From NCBI GenBank assembly GCA_947457285.1, contig CANGVZ010000008.1, positions 1 to 16,522 on the forward strand: DNA of 16,522 nt, given 5' to 3'. Within the stretch, counting starts at the first letter, position 1; each line of letters opens with the position of its first letter. The DNA is from Flavobacteriales bacterium (lineage in GTDB: Bacteria; Bacteroidota; Bacteroidia; Flavobacteriales_D; Sanyastnellaceae). Positions 14,094 to 16,522 of this stretch are shown piece after piece. Position numbers and translations under genes: made by a program. Under the pieces are notes generated by a model that had not been told where the DNA came from, searched no databases, and saw only the letters and a program-made list of their open reading frames with translations.

Positions 14094-14957
14094 ATGTGGA
14101 ATGAGTTTGTGCGTTGGATCACCAAGCGTGACGGCCTAAATAGATTGCTTGCTATCAATATTGTTCTTTTTGTATTGGTGCAGGTCGTGCTTATCTTTCA
14201 AAGATTATCAGAGTTTTCCGTCATTCCATCGGATTTGTATTTAGCCGCTGGTGCTGGTTTGAAAGGGTTGCTTCAAAGGCCATGGAGTGTGATAACTCAC
14301 ATGTTTGTGCATGTCGAAGTAGGACATTTTATCTTTAATATTTTCTGTTTGTACACAGCTGGAAAACTGTTTCGACATTTCCTAGGAGATAGAAGGCTTG
14401 TGGTAAATTACATCCTTGGAGGCATGTTCGGATACTTGCTTTATTTAGGAATGGCCATGGTTTTTCCAAAATTGACAGGAGCTTCATACATTCTTGGTGC
14501 CAGTGCTTCCATTATGTCAATCATCTTGACTATCGGAATTTTACAACCGAATTATCAAATTAAATTATTCGGTGTTTTTGATATGAAGTTGATTTGGTTG
14601 TGCGGAATTATTATTTTAGTTGACCTGATCAGTTTGCGCAAAGGATTCAACAGTGGTGGCCATGTGGCTCATCTGGGAGGTGCCATTTTTGGTGTCATTT
14701 ACGCTTATCAATTCAAACGAGGAGTAGTTATGGGTTCATGGTTAGAAAACTTTTTTAATCGCATCAGCTCGTTTTTTTCAAGTAATAAAAACAGCTACAG
14801 TGAACATCGTCGCCCAAAGACAGACGAGGAGTTTAATGCTGAAAAGAAAAAGCGTCAGCAACGCGTAGATCAGATTCTCGATAAGATTAGTAAGTCTGGG
14901 TATGAGAGTCTATCAAAGGAGGAAAAGGATTTTCTTTTTAAATACAGTCAGAAATAA
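14094..14957 (+). CDS. Rhomboid-family protein with C-terminal soluble tail (second copy)
   Basis: A 287-residue inner-membrane protein with a rhomboid core (about 18-207) and a cytoplasmic tail. The core shows HFIFNIFCLYTAG (78-90), the serine motif GASAS (135-139, Ser137 catalytic) and HVAHLGG (190-196, His193). Ala138 replaces the second Gly of GxSG, a mild change that may or may not affect activity. The tail (about 240-287) has the pattern DEEFN...VDQILDKISKSGYESLSKEEKDFLF...SQK, which I recall as DUF6576, a short helical domain attached to Bacteroidota rhomboids. The two rhomboids differ clearly in sequence, so this is an old pair rather than a recent duplication. Its stop overlaps the next start by one base (TAATG). 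Confidence 0.9.
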   Translation: MWNEFVRWITKRDGLNRLLAINIVLFVLVQVVLIFQRLSEFSVIPSDLYLAAGAGLKGLLQRPWSVITHMFVHVEVGHFIFNIFCLYTAGKLFRHFLGDRRLVVNYILGGMFGYLLYLGMAMVFPKLTGASYILGASASIMSIILTIGILQPNYQIKLFGVFDMKLIWLCGIIILVDLISLRKGFNSGGHVAHLGGAIFGVIYAYQFKRGVVMGSWLENFFNRISSFFSSNKNSYSEHRRPKTDEEFNAEKKKRQQRVDQILDKISKSGYESLSKEEKDFLFKYSQK

Positions 14958-16081
14958 TGACAGAAGAAGTTCCTAAGAAAAAACGAAGGATTACGTTGAA
15001 CAAGATTTTGTTTTGGCTGAATCTTTTGTTGGTTCTCGTTACTTTTCTCTGTTATGCAGGTGTTACGTTTTCACCGGGAAAAATGGGCTATTTAACGCTC
15101 TTTGGACTGGGATACCCACTCGTTCTTGCTTCAAATATTTTATTTATTCTTATTTGGATGTTCCGACGTCGCAGATTTGTAGTTTTTTCTTTGTTTGCGA
15201 TCCTTGTAGGAGTGGGCTATTTAATGGATTTTATTAATTTCTCTTTTGGGGTTGATGCAGCAGAAGAGGGCTGGAAGGGGTTGGAGGTAATGACGTATAA
15301 TGTCAATTTGTTTGGCTTGTATGCACCTGAGAATAATGAAGAACGACGTGATGAAATCTTTGATGTTTTGAAAGGAGAATCACCAGATATTCTTTGTTTT
15401 CAAGAGTTTTTTCATTCTGATCAGAAAGGATACTTCGTCACGAAAGATTCACTTTTGAAGTTTTTGCCAACGAAATATTTTCATTCGAGATATACACATG
15501 CAAAGAATGGTAGAAATTATTTTGGTGTAGCACTTTTTTCAAAATACCCAATCATCAACAAGGGTTTTATTCCATTCGAGTCTGATGTAAATAATTTCTG
15601 CATTTATGCGGATATCAAATATCAAGGTGACACTGTTCGAGTGTATAACGCCCACCTGCAGTCGATTCGTTTCAAGCCTGAGGATTATGCATTTGTTGAT
15701 GAAAATAAAAATAAGGAAGAGTTGGATAAAGGTTTCAAACGCATCGCATGGCGATTGAAAAAGGCGTTTGAGAAGCGCGAAGAACAAGTGAAAAAAGTGG
15801 TGGAGAGTGTCTCAAAGTGTAAACATCCCATTATCATGTGCGGTGATTTCAATGATCCACCTGTTTCTTTTACTTATGGACTTATGAGCAAGTATCTTGA
15901 GGATAGCTTTAAGGCATGCGGCTCGGGTATCGGAAATACATACAACGGAGTGTTTCCTTCGTTTCGAATTGATTATATACTCCATAGCAAGGAGTTTCGA
16001 GCGGATTATTACAGAAGCGTGAATAAAAAGCTGTCAGACCACTATCCTGTGGTTGCGGGCTTTACGCTGTTGAAGCCTTGA
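14957..16081 (+). CDS. Membrane-anchored endonuclease/exonuclease/phosphatase-family protein
   Basis: A 374-residue protein with a basic N-terminus (PKKKRR), three hydrophobic segments (about 17-37, 46-69, 74-96) and a soluble domain from about 108. That domain has the EEP (DNase I-like) motifs in order: MTYNVN (Asn115), CFQEF (Glu150), YNAHLQS (His233), CGDFND (Asp297, Asn299), RIDYIL (Asp339) and SDHYP (Asp361, His362). The metal and catalytic residues are therefore complete. EEP enzymes hydrolyse phosphodiester or phosphomonoester bonds in DNA, RNA, lipids or inositol phosphates; membrane anchoring suggests a lipid or envelope substrate, but this is inference. With three helices and a basic N-terminus, the catalytic domain probably lies in the periplasm. 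It overlaps the second rhomboid gene by one base. Confidence 0.9.
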   Translation: MTEEVPKKKRRITLNKILFWLNLLLVLVTFLCYAGVTFSPGKMGYLTLFGLGYPLVLASNILFILIWMFRRRRFVVFSLFAILVGVGYLMDFINFSFGVDAAEEGWKGLEVMTYNVNLFGLYAPENNEERRDEIFDVLKGESPDILCFQEFFHSDQKGYFVTKDSLLKFLPTKYFHSRYTHAKNGRNYFGVALFSKYPIINKGFIPFESDVNNFCIYADIKYQGDTVRVYNAHLQSIRFKPEDYAFVDENKNKEELDKGFKRIAWRLKKAFEKREEQVKKVVESVSKCKHPIIMCGDFNDPPVSFTYGLMSKYLEDSFKACGSGIGNTYNGVFPSFRIDYILHSKEFRADYYRSVNKKLSDHYPVVAGFTLLKP

Positions 16082-16121
16082 TAGGATGAACAATTCACAG
16101 TACTAAATCGTTTTCAGTTTG

Positions 16122-16522
16122 GTGAATAAAAAAGTGGTTATACTGGGCGCTGGTGTCGCTGGATTGGCTTCTGCTGTGCGTTTGCGCAAAGCCGGTTACG
16201 ACGTGGATGTTTACGAACAAGCCGATGGACCTGGAGGAAAGCTTCGTGAGAAATGGATTGGTAAGTATCGTTTTGATTTGGGCCCAAGCCTTTTCACTTT
16301 ACCCAACAATGTAGAAGAACTTTTCGAGCTCTGCGATATGGTGCCTTCAGAGCATTTTCGATACAATCGCCTTGAGCATGTTTGCAATTATTTTTTCGAA
16401 GATGGTACTCGTTTCTCTGTCCCAGCCAATAGGGCTGAGTATGTGCGAAGTCTGTGCGAAACTTTTGGCGAGGATAAAAAAGCGGTAGAGAACTTTTTAA
16501 AGAATAGCGAAGAGGTCTATGA
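16122..16522 (+). CDS. Carotenoid (phytoene) desaturase-family FAD enzyme, 5' part, GTG start
   Basis: The first 133 codons of a gene running off the right edge. The start is GTG at 16122; TAA at 16104-16106 is in frame upstream and no ATG lies between, while TTG at 16119 is a less likely alternative. The protein opens with a dinucleotide-binding fold, VVILGAGVAGLASAVRL (5-21), with the acidic residue Glu32 in YEQADGPGGK (31-40), then YRFDLGPSLFTLP (49-61), hallmark features of the CrtI/CrtD desaturase family. Those enzymes dehydrogenate phytoene (CrtI) or hydroxylated carotenoids (CrtD); the fragment cannot decide between them. LFELCDMVP and NYFFEDGTRF fit Bacteroidota members. It follows the EEP gene by 40 bp with no terminator seen. 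Confidence 0.88.
   Translation, partial: MNKKVVILGAGVAGLASAVRLRKAGYDVDVYEQADGPGGKLREKWIGKYRFDLGPSLFTLPNNVEELFELCDMVPSEHFRYNRLEHVCNYFFEDGTRFSVPANRAEYVRSLCETFGEDKKAVENFLKNSEEVY

Overview
The window looks like a chromosomal stretch of a Bacteroidota bacterium, most likely a Flavobacteriales relative. The basis is protein style (Bacteroidota-type ClpB, MutL, rhomboid and DUF4476 sequences), many short lipoprotein signals, no clear Shine-Dalgarno sequences, a few TAnnTTTG-like promoter cores and moderately AT-rich DNA. No tRNA, rRNA, insertion sequence, phage gene or CRISPR array is visible.

Left part (1-3540): the C-terminus of a PyrR-like phosphoribosyltransferase meets shikimate kinase (aroK) head-on, the two stop codons sharing a TTAA. 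A 119-bp divergent spacer separates aroK from clpB, which ends in a strong intrinsic terminator. The following 325-bp spacer holds two terminators (one per strand), a dyad and an exact 10-bp tandem repeat.

Middle (3733-8242, all minus strand): four cell-envelope genes in transcription order: a secreted Thr-rich DUF4476 protein, a lipoprotein joining TPR-like helices to a CsgG-like domain, a large LPP20-like lipoprotein starting 1 nt after it, and a small LPP20-like lipoprotein. This is the least understood part of the window and the best candidate for an undescribed system. I read it as a possible outer-membrane assembly analogous in parts (CsgG fold plus LPP20 lipoproteins) to FlgO/FlgP/FlgT or curli machinery, but with no flagellar or curli genes beside it.

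Right part (8372-16522, all plus strand): a saccharopine dehydrogenase-family enzyme overlapping a small secreted protein of unknown function; a long plant/cyanobacterial-type IspH (final MEP-pathway step); then a tight run of mutL, two different rhomboid-family membrane proteins, a membrane-anchored endonuclease/exonuclease/phosphatase-family protein, and the start (GTG) of a CrtI/CrtD-type carotenoid desaturase that leaves the window. IspH makes isoprenoid precursors and the desaturase would use carotenoids built from them, so the right side has an isoprenoid flavour.

Five start codons were set downstream of the longest possible ORF (4382-5776, 5778-7145, 8372-9706, 9699-10223, 11513-13342) because signal peptides, family N-termini or gene junctions fit better.
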